From positions 1 to 45,634 of the forward strand of contig JAJDTR010000123.1 of NCBI GenBank assembly GCA_022827055.1: a stretch of 45,634 nt of DNA, in the 5' to 3' direction. The DNA is from Candidatus Poribacteria bacterium. Lineage in GTDB: Bacteria > Poribacteria > WGA-4E > JAJDTR01. The notes beneath the pieces were generated by a model, which worked only from the letters and a program-made list of their open reading frames with translations, was not told the origin of the DNA and searched no databases. Shown here in pieces: positions 33,501-42,850 of this stretch; position 1 is the stretch's first letter; every line of letters begins with the position of its first letter. Position numbers and translations under genes: made by a program.

Positions 33501-35957
33501 AGACAGTGTGCGGGTATTCCAGTTATAGAGGGTACTGTTTTCAGCGGGGTTTACCGAGACGAACGTCGAATCCAGAGCGGGTGGACCGGTAAGTCCATTA
33601 CCGACGTAGATCCGGATCCGGTAGTCCAGAAAGTCGGTGTCATCCGTTGCCGTGCCTTCAACCGGGAAAGTTCCCCGAATTACGTCCCTTGGCTTGGGGC
33701 TGGATATGCCGACTCGCGGTGGAACGGAGTCCACGGCAAATTCTGCGGTTGCGCCAATCGGGTCGGTATTGCCCTCTTTGTCAATGGCATGTACCGTGAA
33801 GTGGTGCGCTCCCTCGCCGAGATCCGCCAGAAGCACGCGTTTATCGCGTCCGTCATCATCGGTGTACACCGGGACGTTACCATCAATTTGATACTTGAAA
33901 CGGAGTTCTGCCGCCGGAGTACTCGCATCGCCGCCCTCGAACTTGAAAATAACGCTTGTGTCTCCGATCGTTTCGCCTTGTGTTGGCCCACTTGTAATTC
34001 GGGTGTCCGGCGGCATCAGTTCCGGACTAAAAATACTAATCCCGTCATCGGGACTCCCGAACCAGAACGCATCGCTCACTTGTGTTATCGCGGAGATGTT
34101 GTTACTGTTTAGCCCGTCGGTTTCCGTTAGTACACGCGTAAACTGTCCATCTTCAAAGAGACTGACACCGTCCGCGGTGCCGATCCATATGCGATTACTC
34201 CGATCGCGGTAAAGTGCCTGAACACTGTTATCCACTAGTCCGTGCTCCGTCGTCAACCATGCGTGAGAAATCAGGGTTTCCCGGTCAAGCACATGGATTC
34301 CTATCTCGCACCCAACCCAAATTGAGCCGTTTTCGGCTTCCAGCATCGCGCGAATATCACCGCTCGCAGGAAGTTCAAGGCGCCGCAACAGATCCGCGTC
34401 CAGTACCCACAATCCGCTGTCAAACGAAGCATCACTTAACGTACCAAAAAATATTCGTCCGCGCGAATCCACGAGCAGAGCCACGATGGTACGGTCCATC
34501 TGTTGAATCAGTTCTTGCTCCGAGTACCATCGAGCGCCGTCATAGCGGTGGAGACCAGGGAGAAACCCGAGTCCCGGGTCGCCCTCAAGCAGAATACCTG
34601 TACTGACCCAGATGTTTGCAGCCGAATCGACCGCCACCGCTTGAGTTTCATTGACTCCCCGCTCGATGCGAAGGTTCTGCCAGGCGTCGCCGTCGGTCAT
34701 CCAAATTCCCTGATCGGTACCGAGCCAGATCCGTCCTTGCATGTCCGGGATAATCTCTCGGATTTCGCGTCCCTGCAACTGCTCAATCGTCTCAACGCCG
34801 CTTGATGTGCGGCGATTTAATCCGTCCGGGGTACCGACCCAGACCCGCTGATTTTCGTCGGTGAGCAGTGAGATTATTCGATTATCACTCAAGCCGTGGT
34901 TTGTCGTTATCGGTTGCCAAGATCGATCTGAAAAACTCACGCCGTTATCCCGTGTGCCAATCCAAATCTCGCCGTTTTGAGATTCAAACAGCACTTGGAC
35001 GTTGTTGCTCGCCAATCCATTTGCCTTCGTAAGTTGACTCCAGTTACCGCGATCAAAGAGGCTGATGCCCGATGTTGTTCCGATCCATATTACCCCGTTG
35101 CGATCCCGCATTAACGCCTGCACGTTATTATCGATGAGAGGGGAATTGATGGTTGTTAATAACTCCCAGCTAGTACCATCGTAAACCGCCACACCTTCGG
35201 TCGTCCCGATCCATAGGTTTCCGGCGTCATCGTCGACAATTGCATCTACAATCGCCCTCGGCAGTCCATCATCGGCGCCGAATGTGCGCCACTGAACGCC
35301 GTCGTAGTGGCTGAGCAGATCTGCCGCGGCGCCCGGTAGTAGACCGAACCAGAGTCCTCCCGCTTCGTCTTCATAGATGGTTTGGACACCAACACCGGGT
35401 TGTCCATCGACGACTTCCAAGACGGGATGCCACGTCTCGCCATCAAACAGGTTAACCCCGATTGGCGTACCGATCCAGATTTCCCCTTCGTTTCCCGTAG
35501 CTTCGTCTGCACCGCGTTGAATGGCGGTAAGAACGCGATTGTCAATTAAACCGGTGTCGGTCGAATAATGGCCCTGCCAGTCAATCTGATTAACACTGCG
35601 ATTGAAGATTCCTCTGTAGATGCCGGTGTCCGTTGTTGTCCAGATGAATCCATCGCGGTCTTCAAACACCCGTGAAACATCGCCGCCGGGAACATCATAA
35701 TTCTGCCAAAACCCGTCAAAGTAGCTTAGTCCCGCGCTAGTCGCCAGCCAAATACCGCCCATGCGGCCATTCGCAATCGATCGCACATTATTGCTGCCAA
35801 GCCCATCCTTGATACGCGTAAAGTTGCGCCATTGGAAATTTTGTTGAGCCGAAATAAGGGATGGAAGGAAGGAAACGCTAAAGGCAATCAGGAGTGCGGA
35901 AAACCGGGAAACACACCGCATGAGCGGATTCTTGAACCTATTCAATCCTGAAGCCAT
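30552..35957 (-). CDS. Giant exported protein: beta-propellers, Ig-like repeats, FlgD-like end
   Basis: An 1801-residue protein with a signal peptide (about 1-37). Residues 40-640 hold over ten 'two-component regulator propeller' blades (pattern W-IGT-GVS-LFD). Residues about 740-1555 hold about eight Ig-like repeats of roughly 100 residues (pattern SP..G..LSG.VDI.GTA.D..F..Y.LEV, ending Y..RL.V.D.SG). A ZU5-like beta domain (about 1560-1690) follows, and the last 95 residues are FlgD-like (LFSPNRGES, LRWDGRDDDG). Reg_prop propellers usually belong to sensor kinases, but no kinase domain is present here. A surface or secreted structural role is likely. ATG 35957 has AAAGGA 6 nt upstream. It follows the WD40-cohesin gene by 11 nt. 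Confidence 0.82.
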   Translation of the reverse strand: MASGLNRFKNPLMRCVSRFSALLIAFSVSFLPSLISAQQNFQWRNFTRIKDGLGSNNVRSIANGRMGGIWLATSAGLSYFDGFWQNYDVPGGDVSRVFEDRDGFIWTTTDTGIYRGIFNRSVNQIDWQGHYSTDTGLIDNRVLTAIQRGADEATGNEGEIWIGTPIGVNLFDGETWHPVLEVVDGQPGVGVQTIYEDEAGGLWFGLLPGAAADLLSHYDGVQWRTFGADDGLPRAIVDAIVDDDAGNLWIGTTEGVAVYDGTSWELLTTINSPLIDNNVQALMRDRNGVIWIGTTSGISLFDRGNWSQLTKANGLASNNVQVLFESQNGEIWIGTRDNGVSFSDRSWQPITTNHGLSDNRIISLLTDENQRVWVGTPDGLNRRTSSGVETIEQLQGREIREIIPDMQGRIWLGTDQGIWMTDGDAWQNLRIERGVNETQAVAVDSAANIWVSTGILLEGDPGLGFLPGLHRYDGARWYSEQELIQQMDRTIVALLVDSRGRIFFGTLSDASFDSGLWVLDADLLRRLELPASGDIRAMLEAENGSIWVGCEIGIHVLDRETLISHAWLTTEHGLVDNSVQALYRDRSNRIWIGTADGVSLFEDGQFTRVLTETDGLNSNNISAITQVSDAFWFGSPDDGISIFSPELMPPDTRITSGPTQGETIGDTSVIFKFEGGDASTPAAELRFKYQIDGNVPVYTDDDGRDKRVLLADLGEGAHHFTVHAIDKEGNTDPIGATAEFAVDSVPPRVGISSPKPRDVIRGTFPVEGTATDDTDFLDYRIRIYVGNGLTGPPALDSTFVSVNPAENSTLYNWNTRTLSDGVYTLWLSARDAIDSGFDQQHFGEATVTVEVDNTPPIVSIQRPLPDSTISGSTTLLIEFDDAHLKQYTLEYALKEDADDSDWVTIRDDGISESSVAVSWDNSSLDGQIYVRADAQDSAGNTGRSETVPYRLDNAAARPVVSIIKPEGGATPISRDLIIIGTVNVGIAEDSIIEEVLLEYRILSDDATVWNEIPSLAARGRHFNEEEIARWNTEEVPDGEYRLRLIAIDSYGYESETVRSLILDNTHPEASITSPQHGAVLPAGNIDVTGIAADNHFLRYEVRVLHDENEEVIRTVSTPVEDGLLGQWNATNLEGEYTLRLTVRDKAGLDASVDVNVILDASEVTARINSPKPGEFVEETVQITGTVQDENFSHFELSFRPSDAQSRSPKGKIPVVDSGQPKNDEPLAVWETPRLDEAYELHILAFDRSGKQSEHSVPVFIDSFEPTAEIVSPNDGKPLSGRVDIVGTADDAHFQDYQLEVRLAGHTDGWVPILAFPSTQPKRTEILGSWMTPPTEEDYEVRLIVTDKSGKTSTSSVRVTVDNELPRVRIDEPANDVLVSERIEISGVAVDANLKLYRLEVRATDEGEDWKTIIQSDTAGSDEVKAQWAPPEVEGEYEIRLTAEDFSGNPPVEARVTLLVDRIPPQAEILSPIENQQLPQQVEILGTAHDRNFGEYVIEYSSEDSPDIWLPISKPAAFLNPVTRNTLGIWTAPDLAGGYTLRLRVEDQAGHRTQDEVRVFLSPSLERTSGGVVESQDGRARIAFPSNSLPDRAVITINPVSENGAAITGGVDEARGTSNFSLDYEFAPTDLRLHDLKPATIEFLLEGLQGTLSDTEELTIVRIDNGGRKRVGGTIDRQSGKISTAVLSLGRYAVAAMPRQVSGSVLISNLTCQPRLFSPNRGESTDISFQLSRTTDVIIKIYNEAGRLRRVLASPEVMSAGTNVLRWDGRDDDGVLVVSNFYIITVEGEGVLRTKTVVVKNR

Positions 35958-35968
35958 TTCTATCCTTT

Positions 35969-38308
35969 CTACTTCGTCACGATCATCTTCTTCGTCGCCG
36001 TGAAAGTCCCTGTCGAGAGAGTATAGAAATACGTCCCTGTCGCAACCGGCTCACCGAGACCGTTTTTCCCATCCCAATGTGCGGCTTCTGAAGGTGAGAT
36101 GTAGCGACCGGGTGGAAGTATTCCCAAGGGAATACGGCGTACGAGATGTCCATGATCGCTATAGATGTGTATCGATACATCAGAAGTAGCAGTTATCTGA
36201 AAGGGCAACCACGTTTCGGGGTTAAACGGATTAGGATAGTTTTGTAGCAGGAGGTTTTTCTGCGGAGGGAATGAGATTATGAGTTTCTCTATAGCTTGAA
36301 TGGCACGACGCGCCAGAGGTGACTCGTCTAACGAGCGGATTAATTCTGCGTAAATGCGGGCCAATGTAGCTTGCGAAAACTCGGTATTGATTTCCGAAGA
36401 TGTGGCTCTTGGCGCTTGTGCGTTGTTCTCATAAGTTTCTCCAAAGTGGGAAGCGACGAGCGCAAGATCAAAGATGTTAACCACACCATCGCGGTTGACA
36501 TCCGGGTTGAATTCAAGCCCTAAAGGAATCCCCTGCCCGGCGTAATCTGAAACTATGACGAGGTCGAATATGTCGACGACACCGTCGCGGTTGACATCCC
36601 ATGGACGCAATGGTTCCTCGACGATAACTGTAGCCTCTGTAACCGAACAGTGAATCGGTCCTTGATCTGAATTGGCAAGCTTAAAGTTCTCCAATTGAAT
36701 TTTGCATGTACCCGCGGCTTTCGATCGAAATCGGACTTCCAGTAAAATTCCGCTATTGTCGATATTTGTTTCTCCAATCTTGGTTGCGGCAACGCCTTTG
36801 TATAACCCCTCGTCTTGAAGAATTTCTCCGGGTTTACCTCTGCCGGAGGCACCAAAGATGTTTTTGAACTCGGTAACTGTTACAAATGTGAGAATGTCTG
36901 GATCTGTCCATCGGAGATCGAATTGAAAACCTGCAAGATCCGGTACAGAATCGGCGCGAATTTGTACCGAGAACTCTTCCTCCAAGCCTACACTCTGGTG
37001 CTGTGGGATCAGTTGAACAGAGCAAGTTCGCGGCGGCACAAACGGCGTAAGGAATGAGGAGGGGTCCGACCAATCACTGACGCTGCCGAAACCTCCCGTA
37101 CGCACACGCCACCAGTACTGAGAGAGTTCAATCTCCAAAGAAAAGATGAGTTTGTTCATTAACACGGTTGCAGATTCAATAACCACGAGAAAATCCGCAT
37201 CAAGCGCAACCTCGATGTCGTAATAGATAGCATCTTCGGCTGCCTGCCACTGCAGAATCGTGCTTGGAGATTCAACAAGTGTCTCTCCCCGGGGTGAGAG
37301 TGGCACGGGACTCGCGGGATCCGCACGCCATACACGGATAGCCGCATTATCTCCGCCCGTTGTTGCAAAGAGTTTTCCTTCCGGACCAAATTCCAGATCG
37401 TGCTTCGACTTGGCATCGAATGACCTAAGTTCCTGATATTTTGTGACATCTTGTCCTGCGACATCCCAAAATTTAACGCTATTGTCTCTCTCGGAATTTG
37501 CCAATCCAACCGCCAACAAACGAGCGTCTGGGCTAAATGTTACAGAGAGTACCGGCCGATCGTATGTAGCAAGAGGCAGGTTCGACCCCTCGTCCGCCGT
37601 CCCGGTTGTTGGCTCGTTTTTCCATAGGCGCACGGTGCCGTCCCACGACCCTGACGCGATTAGTTTTCCATCTGGCTGCATCGCAACTGACCAGACCCGC
37701 TCTTCGTGCCCAACGAACGTCTCGACCAATGTGCCCGATGACACATCCCAAAGCCGCACCGTATTGTCGTCCGATCCGGAGGCAATCTGCTCCCCATCGC
37801 TGCTGAAATCAACGGATAAAACAACGTCCACATGACCTCTGAATATCCTGCGCAGCAAACCAGAATCGATTTCCCATAGCCTCAAAGTGCCGTCCGTTAC
37901 GCCCAAGACGACCTGCTGTTCGTCCGGGCTAAGCGCAATCGAAGTGACTTGATCCAAACCAGCCCGATACCGGCGAATCTCTCGTTCCTCCGTCACGTTC
38001 CACAAGCGTACAGTGCCATCCTCCGAGGCTGAAATAAGCTCATCGTTACTTCTAAATACAAGTCCTGTTATTCTGCCCTCGTGCCCCGCGAGGGTGTGAA
38101 CTTTAGATGCGGCTGATACATCCCAGATATGGATTATGTGATCGTTTCCATCCGCTGCAAGCCATTTTCCATCGGCACTAAAGGCAAGTTCGAGAGCATT
38201 GCTCTCGTGCGGGAGCAGCGTCTCGGATGGGAAGTTGGCATAACTATTTGTGCAAAGTTCCCGTAAAGAAACAACCAGTAACAGGCTAAAAAGGAATAGT
38301 TTTCTCAT
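35969..38308 (-). CDS. Exported WD40-cohesin-dockerin protein with a FlgD-like sorting module
   Basis: About 779 residues. A signal peptide (1-24) is followed by about seven WD40 repeats (35-330), a fibronectin-like or Ig-like region (330-420), a cohesin-type domain (about 425-560), a type I dockerin with two calcium-loop repeats (DVNRDGVVDIFDL and DVNRDGVVNIFDL), and a C-terminal module LLQNYPNPFNPE ... WDGKNGLGEPVATGTYFY ... MIVTK. This end module resembles FlgD-like/T9SS-type sorting domains common in Poribacteria. Cohesin and dockerin in one chain could let copies or partners bind each other. ATG 38308 has GGAG 8 nt upstream; ATG 38314 is too close to it. Cotranscribed with the propeller protein. 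Confidence 0.85.
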   Translation of the reverse strand: MRKLFLFSLLLVVSLRELCTNSYANFPSETLLPHESNALELAFSADGKWLAADGNDHIIHIWDVSAASKVHTLAGHEGRITGLVFRSNDELISASEDGTVRLWNVTEEREIRRYRAGLDQVTSIALSPDEQQVVLGVTDGTLRLWEIDSGLLRRIFRGHVDVVLSVDFSSDGEQIASGSDDNTVRLWDVSSGTLVETFVGHEERVWSVAMQPDGKLIASGSWDGTVRLWKNEPTTGTADEGSNLPLATYDRPVLSVTFSPDARLLAVGLANSERDNSVKFWDVAGQDVTKYQELRSFDAKSKHDLEFGPEGKLFATTGGDNAAIRVWRADPASPVPLSPRGETLVESPSTILQWQAAEDAIYYDIEVALDADFLVVIESATVLMNKLIFSLEIELSQYWWRVRTGGFGSVSDWSDPSSFLTPFVPPRTCSVQLIPQHQSVGLEEEFSVQIRADSVPDLAGFQFDLRWTDPDILTFVTVTEFKNIFGASGRGKPGEILQDEGLYKGVAATKIGETNIDNSGILLEVRFRSKAAGTCKIQLENFKLANSDQGPIHCSVTEATVIVEEPLRPWDVNRDGVVDIFDLVIVSDYAGQGIPLGLEFNPDVNRDGVVNIFDLALVASHFGETYENNAQAPRATSSEINTEFSQATLARIYAELIRSLDESPLARRAIQAIEKLIISFPPQKNLLLQNYPNPFNPETWLPFQITATSDVSIHIYSDHGHLVRRIPLGILPPGRYISPSEAAHWDGKNGLGEPVATGTYFYTLSTGTFTATKKMIVTK

Positions 38309-38639
38309 TCTCATCTCTCCACCGGCATAGAATAGTTGAGCTTAAACCACGTATGCGAATCCACACATGATCGAATTATATGGGGGTTTAGCACCTTTTA
38401 TGCCAACCGGGCCGACGTTTCAAATTTGGCTAACTATCGGGGGCACGGCTTGAATTTTAAGCAATTTAATCCGAGAACCATGCTTCACTGAGGAAATTCA
38501 ACTATCACCACCGCTGGAAAACTGATTCGGCTACGATTACGATGATTGTGGTCAGCGGCGGAATAAGTCGAATTTGCGATAAAAAAGCACATGCCAGGAT
38601 CTATTAAGAATTAACGCACAGGTCCATCGAAATGCTGCG
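38309..38639. other. Intergenic region, nothing specific seen
   Basis: This 325-nt gap lies between the TonB-dependent receptor gene and the WD40-cohesin gene, both on the minus strand. It should hold the promoter of the latter. I see no palindrome, terminator or ORF that I can support. Confidence 0.4.
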
Positions 38640-40892
38640 TCAGAATTCGGCAGTTACCCCCACATTGGGAATCAGCGGGAGTTGATTGACCACATCCTGT
38701 TCAGTGTAGTCAAAATTATAATCAACCGTCAGCACGTTCTTGCGATTGTATGCATTCAGGAGTTCCAAGTAAATCCCCATCTCCCAACGTTCGAAAATGA
38801 ACGATTTGTTGATACGAATATCTAAGCGATGAAATGGCGGCACTCTCTCGGAGTTGACCGCACCGTATATCGGACGGTAAGTGGGAAGTCCGGTCGTCGG
38901 ATGTCGTGCAAGCGTTGCGTCAATCACGGGCGTATAGGGATTCCCGGTAGAATATTGCCATTTAGCGCCAATCTCCCAAGTCCGCGAAAGCTTATAGCTC
39001 CCTGTTAGAGTCGTGACATGCGTCTGATCAAACGAATACAGACGCCAAGGGTCACCGGGGCGGTCCCGACGTTCCGAACGTACGTAAGCGTAACTTGCCC
39101 AACCAAAAAACCTAGTGCCCGAATTATGACGAAGGAACAGTTCTAAACCGCGTGCCAAGCCATCCCCTTGATTGAGGTAGATGGCTTCGCTGTCCCTCGT
39201 AACGAGGTCGCTCAAGTTCCTGTAGTAGCCGGCGACCTTGAATCCGGTCCGACCGGAGAGTTGTCGCTCCAACTCCAAGATATAATGGCTGGCTTTGCTG
39301 GATTTTACATCCGGGTTGCCAAAGTCCGGAAAGTTTAGCGGTGGCTGCGGGCTCTGTTCATACCTGCCGTAGGCTAGGCGCACCTCAGAACCGCTCGGAA
39401 TCCGAAACTTTAAACTGGCTCTCGGACCCAGCGATATTTCGCCGGTCAAGTTTAGATAGTCGATCCGAAATCCGCCCGCGACCGATAAGAACGGAAAAGG
39501 ACGATAGCGATGTTGCAAATAGGTCTCGATGCGATTGTAACGTAATCCGAAGCTACTCCGAATTTTTTTCTCGAATGTGAAATCGAAATCCGGATCTCCT
39601 TCATCCGGCCTCCGCGGAAAAAAGGCGGCGCCCGTCGTTGGCGCTGTCGCAAGCAATAGTCCGGATTCTAGCCGATGATTGGGCGTTAAACGAAAAATTG
39701 AATCTTGCCGCAATTGATAGTTGGAAGCTCCAATCCTCAAGAACAACCCTTCGCCGAAATTCAGATTGAAGTGGTTGAAAGAACGCGTTAGTGACAAATA
39801 CGATGTGAGCCGATCGGTAAACAGGGAACGTAGGTGAATCCCCTGTCCGTCGAAGCCGTTCTCAAAAAGGAACTTACCTGCAAGGGTTGGATCGCCGCTC
39901 ACATCGTCCAATCCCAATTTAAGTTCCATGAAATCATCCGCGGCAAACGCGTTCGCGGTAACCTCGTGCTTTTCGTTCAGATTATACGCGGCTTTAAACT
40001 GATAATCCCAAAAACGGGGAAATGCGGTGATTTGCTCGACTTCGATAGGGAGCAGTTCCACATGGCTCCGCCTTCCGCCCAAATACCACGAACCTTTTGC
40101 TCCGATCGGTCCTTCCAATAGCCCCTCTGAATAGAGAAGGTTCAAATTCAATTTGCCGCTGAGGTTATGCTCGTTGCCTCCTCGCGAATAGATGTCGATT
40201 ATGGCTTGTGCATCTGTCCCGAACTCTGCGCCGAACCCGCCGGCATACACGTCGATTCGTTCAATTACTTCGGAGCTTATTGTGGAGACGAGACCGCCGA
40301 AATGATAAGGGTATCCAATGGGCGAGCGGTCGACGTAGAATACATTGTCTTCCGGTGCGCCGCCGCGGATGTACAGTGCCCCGTTAAAATCGTTAGCGAC
40401 AGTGATCGACGGAAGCACCGGCAACGCGCGAAGCGCATCGCCTGCCGTACCGGGTATGCGCTTAATTTCCAGCGCTTTCATGCTTTGACGGCTGACCGTA
40501 GCCGGAAATTGCTCTGTGGTAACAATCACCTCGTCAAATAGGAATTCGACTTTTTCAAGACGCACTTCCACGCGGGCTACTTTACCGGGTTCTACGGTGA
40601 CGACCGGTGCCTCGGAGACGTAGTAACCCGCGGCTGATATGAGGATCTTATATTCGCCTGCAGTAAGATTGTTGAATTGAAAGGTTCCCCTTGCGTCAGT
40701 TGATGCCACGCGTTCTTCATAGTCGGCCAATCGTACCTCCGCCCCCGGTATTGGCCGCATGGTGCCTTGGTGAAGTATTGTCCCTAGAATCCCTGCGTCA
40801 CTAGGGGTTGATTCCTGAGAAAAGCCGGGAAGAAGGAATAGCGGCAGACTGAGCAGGGCAATTGACATCTGACGAATCGAGCGCATTTCCAT
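38640..40892 (-). CDS. TonB-dependent outer-membrane receptor with a carboxypeptidase-like N-terminal domain
   Basis: Outer-membrane receptor that imports a bound ligand using energy from TonB; the ligand is unknown. Signal peptide 1-26. A carboxypeptidase-regulatory-like (CarboxypepD_reg) domain covers about 32-115 (GTILHQG, GTFQFNNLTAGEYKI), then a TonB-box-like DEVIVT near 122, the plug (about 125-235; LYIRGGAPEDNVFYVD) and a beta barrel to the C-terminal Phe. The length (750) is typical. ATG 40892 has no clear ribosome-binding site; ATG 40886 is an alternative. No metal- or vitamin-specific gene is adjacent, and the leader shows no cobalamin riboswitch that I can recognise. Confidence 0.9.
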   Translation of the reverse strand: MEMRSIRQMSIALLSLPLFLLPGFSQESTPSDAGILGTILHQGTMRPIPGAEVRLADYEERVASTDARGTFQFNNLTAGEYKILISAAGYYVSEAPVVTVEPGKVARVEVRLEKVEFLFDEVIVTTEQFPATVSRQSMKALEIKRIPGTAGDALRALPVLPSITVANDFNGALYIRGGAPEDNVFYVDRSPIGYPYHFGGLVSTISSEVIERIDVYAGGFGAEFGTDAQAIIDIYSRGGNEHNLSGKLNLNLLYSEGLLEGPIGAKGSWYLGGRRSHVELLPIEVEQITAFPRFWDYQFKAAYNLNEKHEVTANAFAADDFMELKLGLDDVSGDPTLAGKFLFENGFDGQGIHLRSLFTDRLTSYLSLTRSFNHFNLNFGEGLFLRIGASNYQLRQDSIFRLTPNHRLESGLLLATAPTTGAAFFPRRPDEGDPDFDFTFEKKIRSSFGLRYNRIETYLQHRYRPFPFLSVAGGFRIDYLNLTGEISLGPRASLKFRIPSGSEVRLAYGRYEQSPQPPLNFPDFGNPDVKSSKASHYILELERQLSGRTGFKVAGYYRNLSDLVTRDSEAIYLNQGDGLARGLELFLRHNSGTRFFGWASYAYVRSERRDRPGDPWRLYSFDQTHVTTLTGSYKLSRTWEIGAKWQYSTGNPYTPVIDATLARHPTTGLPTYRPIYGAVNSERVPPFHRLDIRINKSFIFERWEMGIYLELLNAYNRKNVLTVDYNFDYTEQDVVNQLPLIPNVGVTAEF

Positions 40893-41387
40893 GAGAATCG
40901 GTCAGGTGGAAACTGCGGCAAAAAGTAGACATGAAGTCCGACGACAAAATAAAAATCTTGGATGCTTGGGGCGAAAGATTCTAACACATCGCGGGGGATT
41001 CAATCAAACAAATCTGTTGGTCGATGATGCGTCGTTATTAGACTGCGCCTCGTGCCGCACCGCCGTCCCCCGTGGTGTTTTCTTTATTGGCAAGGTTCCT
41101 GCGCGCACAGTGTTGAGGAATCAACTTTACAGGACAAGCGGGATGATATAAAATCGGTAGAATCCAAGACTCGGCAATAGAACCCGGCCTATTTGCTGCG
41201 ATTGACCGGCTGGATGATTGAGGGTAAAGTCGCATCTGGGAACCTGGTATTTTAAGAGATCAGATTCCTCGTGCATCGCCCGGCTACAACTCCAAAGAGC
41301 ACATGGAGGTCCGTGCTAATCTATCAATGGCGAATTCCTTGCAGTATGAATGGATAAAGCACTATCAGCATTAAGGAGAAGGTGGAC
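40893..41387. other. Intergenic region between divergent genes
   Basis: A 495-nt gap that should hold the promoters of the TonB-dependent receptor (minus) and the membrane/coiled-coil protein (plus). A weak hairpin followed by TTTTCTTT lies near 41060-41091 on the plus strand, without a gene before it. No riboswitch or ORF is supported. Confidence 0.4.
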
Positions 41388-42704
41388 ATGGGAAACTCGT
41401 CAAAGAACCAACCGACGGTGGCTATCGAAAAATGGCTCTCCGAGGGCAGAAAAATACATAAACGGCACCGATTCACCTTTTTCTTCGCCAGTTTCATAGG
41501 TACGATCATTTTCACACCGATCTCGATAGTCTTAGTTGGCATAGTGGGATCCCTTTTGTGGGAGTACTGCTATCATGGGTATGTATCCTCTGACGTTTTT
41601 ATTGGGGCGCATGACTCGTGGATTCTTGCGCCGGCGGCAATTATAAGCCTACCGCTGTCGTTTGTTTTATTAGGACCGCTTTACGCCGGTTTGTGCTTTA
41701 TGGGACTGAAGTCGATGCGCGGAGAGAAGCCCCATATCCGCGACATCTTCAAGGGCTTCAATCGATTTTGGGGAATATGCTTCTTATGGCTAATCTTCCC
41801 GACGGGCATTTTAATTTTGGTTTCAACCGGAGTTGGCGTTCTTCTTGTTCCGTTTCTTTGGGCATCGGCGATGTTGGCGTTTCCTCTTTTGATTGACCAA
41901 CAACTAGGGGTCATTGCCGCCATGTCCGAGGCGTTCCGTACCGTGTTAACGTGGAAGAATTGGTGGCGGTTTTGGCTGTATGGACTAGTGTTGACATTCC
42001 TTGGCAGTATCGGCATCGTTGTATTCGGGATCGGAATTTTCGTTACGCTTCCACTTGCAATCTGCGCTCAGATGATTGCCTATCGTGAAATCTTCAAACC
42101 TCAGGAGGTCTTGCTAAAGGAGACAACCAAGCCCGGCGATCCGTATCCCTCCATGCTCAAAGCGCAGAACATTCAATTGATCTCACAGATACGGGAATTT
42201 CGGGATAGGATTTTCGAGGCGATCAATTCCGCCAACGAAGGAGTCAAACCGCTGCTAGAATCATCGATTGAGCACATCGGGGGCGTGGTCTCGAAAGCGG
42301 CAGAACTCATTAATCGCTTGCAACAGATTGAAGACTATCTGCAGACATCAAGCGTACAAACTCTTAGTCGCGAGAGGGAAGAGATAGAAGGGAAACTCTC
42401 AGCCGCAAACAACGCAGCGGTCGCTTTACAGTATGAGGAGGCACTGAAGGTACTCAGGGACAGGCTTGCAAACCATGAGCACTTGACAAACTTCGCGGCT
42501 CAAATTCGTGCGCAATTAACCACGATTCGTATTTCTCTGGATAATGCGCTAGCCAAGATCGTCAGAATCAAGACCACCGAAGTCGGCAACGCCAGTTTTG
42601 AAAGCGACGGTGTTTCCAGAGAATTGCAAAGTTTGCGAGTTGAGATGGATGCGTTACTGGATAGCCTGAACGAAATGGAGGGCGGTTTACCGCGTTCGTC
42701 TTAA
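41388..42704 (+). CDS. Multi-pass membrane protein with a C-terminal coiled coil
   Basis: A 438-residue protein. A basic N-terminus is followed by about six membrane helices (about 30-235) and a cytoplasmic, highly charged coiled-coil tail (about 250-425) rich in Leu heptads. The membrane part resembles DUF975-like or YciC-like integral membrane domains only loosely, so no function is assigned. ATG 41388 has AAGGAG 9 nt upstream; a GTG at 41382 is too close to it. It converges with the MoxR gene. It could be a membrane scaffold or stress protein; this is inference. Confidence 0.7.
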   Translation: MGNSSKNQPTVAIEKWLSEGRKIHKRHRFTFFFASFIGTIIFTPISIVLVGIVGSLLWEYCYHGYVSSDVFIGAHDSWILAPAAIISLPLSFVLLGPLYAGLCFMGLKSMRGEKPHIRDIFKGFNRFWGICFLWLIFPTGILILVSTGVGVLLVPFLWASAMLAFPLLIDQQLGVIAAMSEAFRTVLTWKNWWRFWLYGLVLTFLGSIGIVVFGIGIFVTLPLAICAQMIAYREIFKPQEVLLKETTKPGDPYPSMLKAQNIQLISQIREFRDRIFEAINSANEGVKPLLESSIEHIGGVVSKAAELINRLQQIEDYLQTSSVQTLSREREEIEGKLSAANNAAVALQYEEALKVLRDRLANHEHLTNFAAQIRAQLTTIRISLDNALAKIVRIKTTEVGNASFESDGVSRELQSLRVEMDALLDSLNEMEGGLPRSS

Positions 42705-42850
42705 TGACGAACATTAGCGTTTCGTTCTCAGGCTTCGTCTTTTAATCCGATGAAGCATGCCAGCCTAGAGGAGTTGGAATTCACTCACCTTGGATTCCGG
42801 AAATCGAAGGGGATCATCGTCTGCGTTGCTTCCTTCGCGAACCGCAACCA

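Noticed and set aside
40893..41060. Cobalamin or other riboswitch in the leader of the TonB-dependent receptor gene
   Set aside because: No recognisable B12-box or other conserved core is present.
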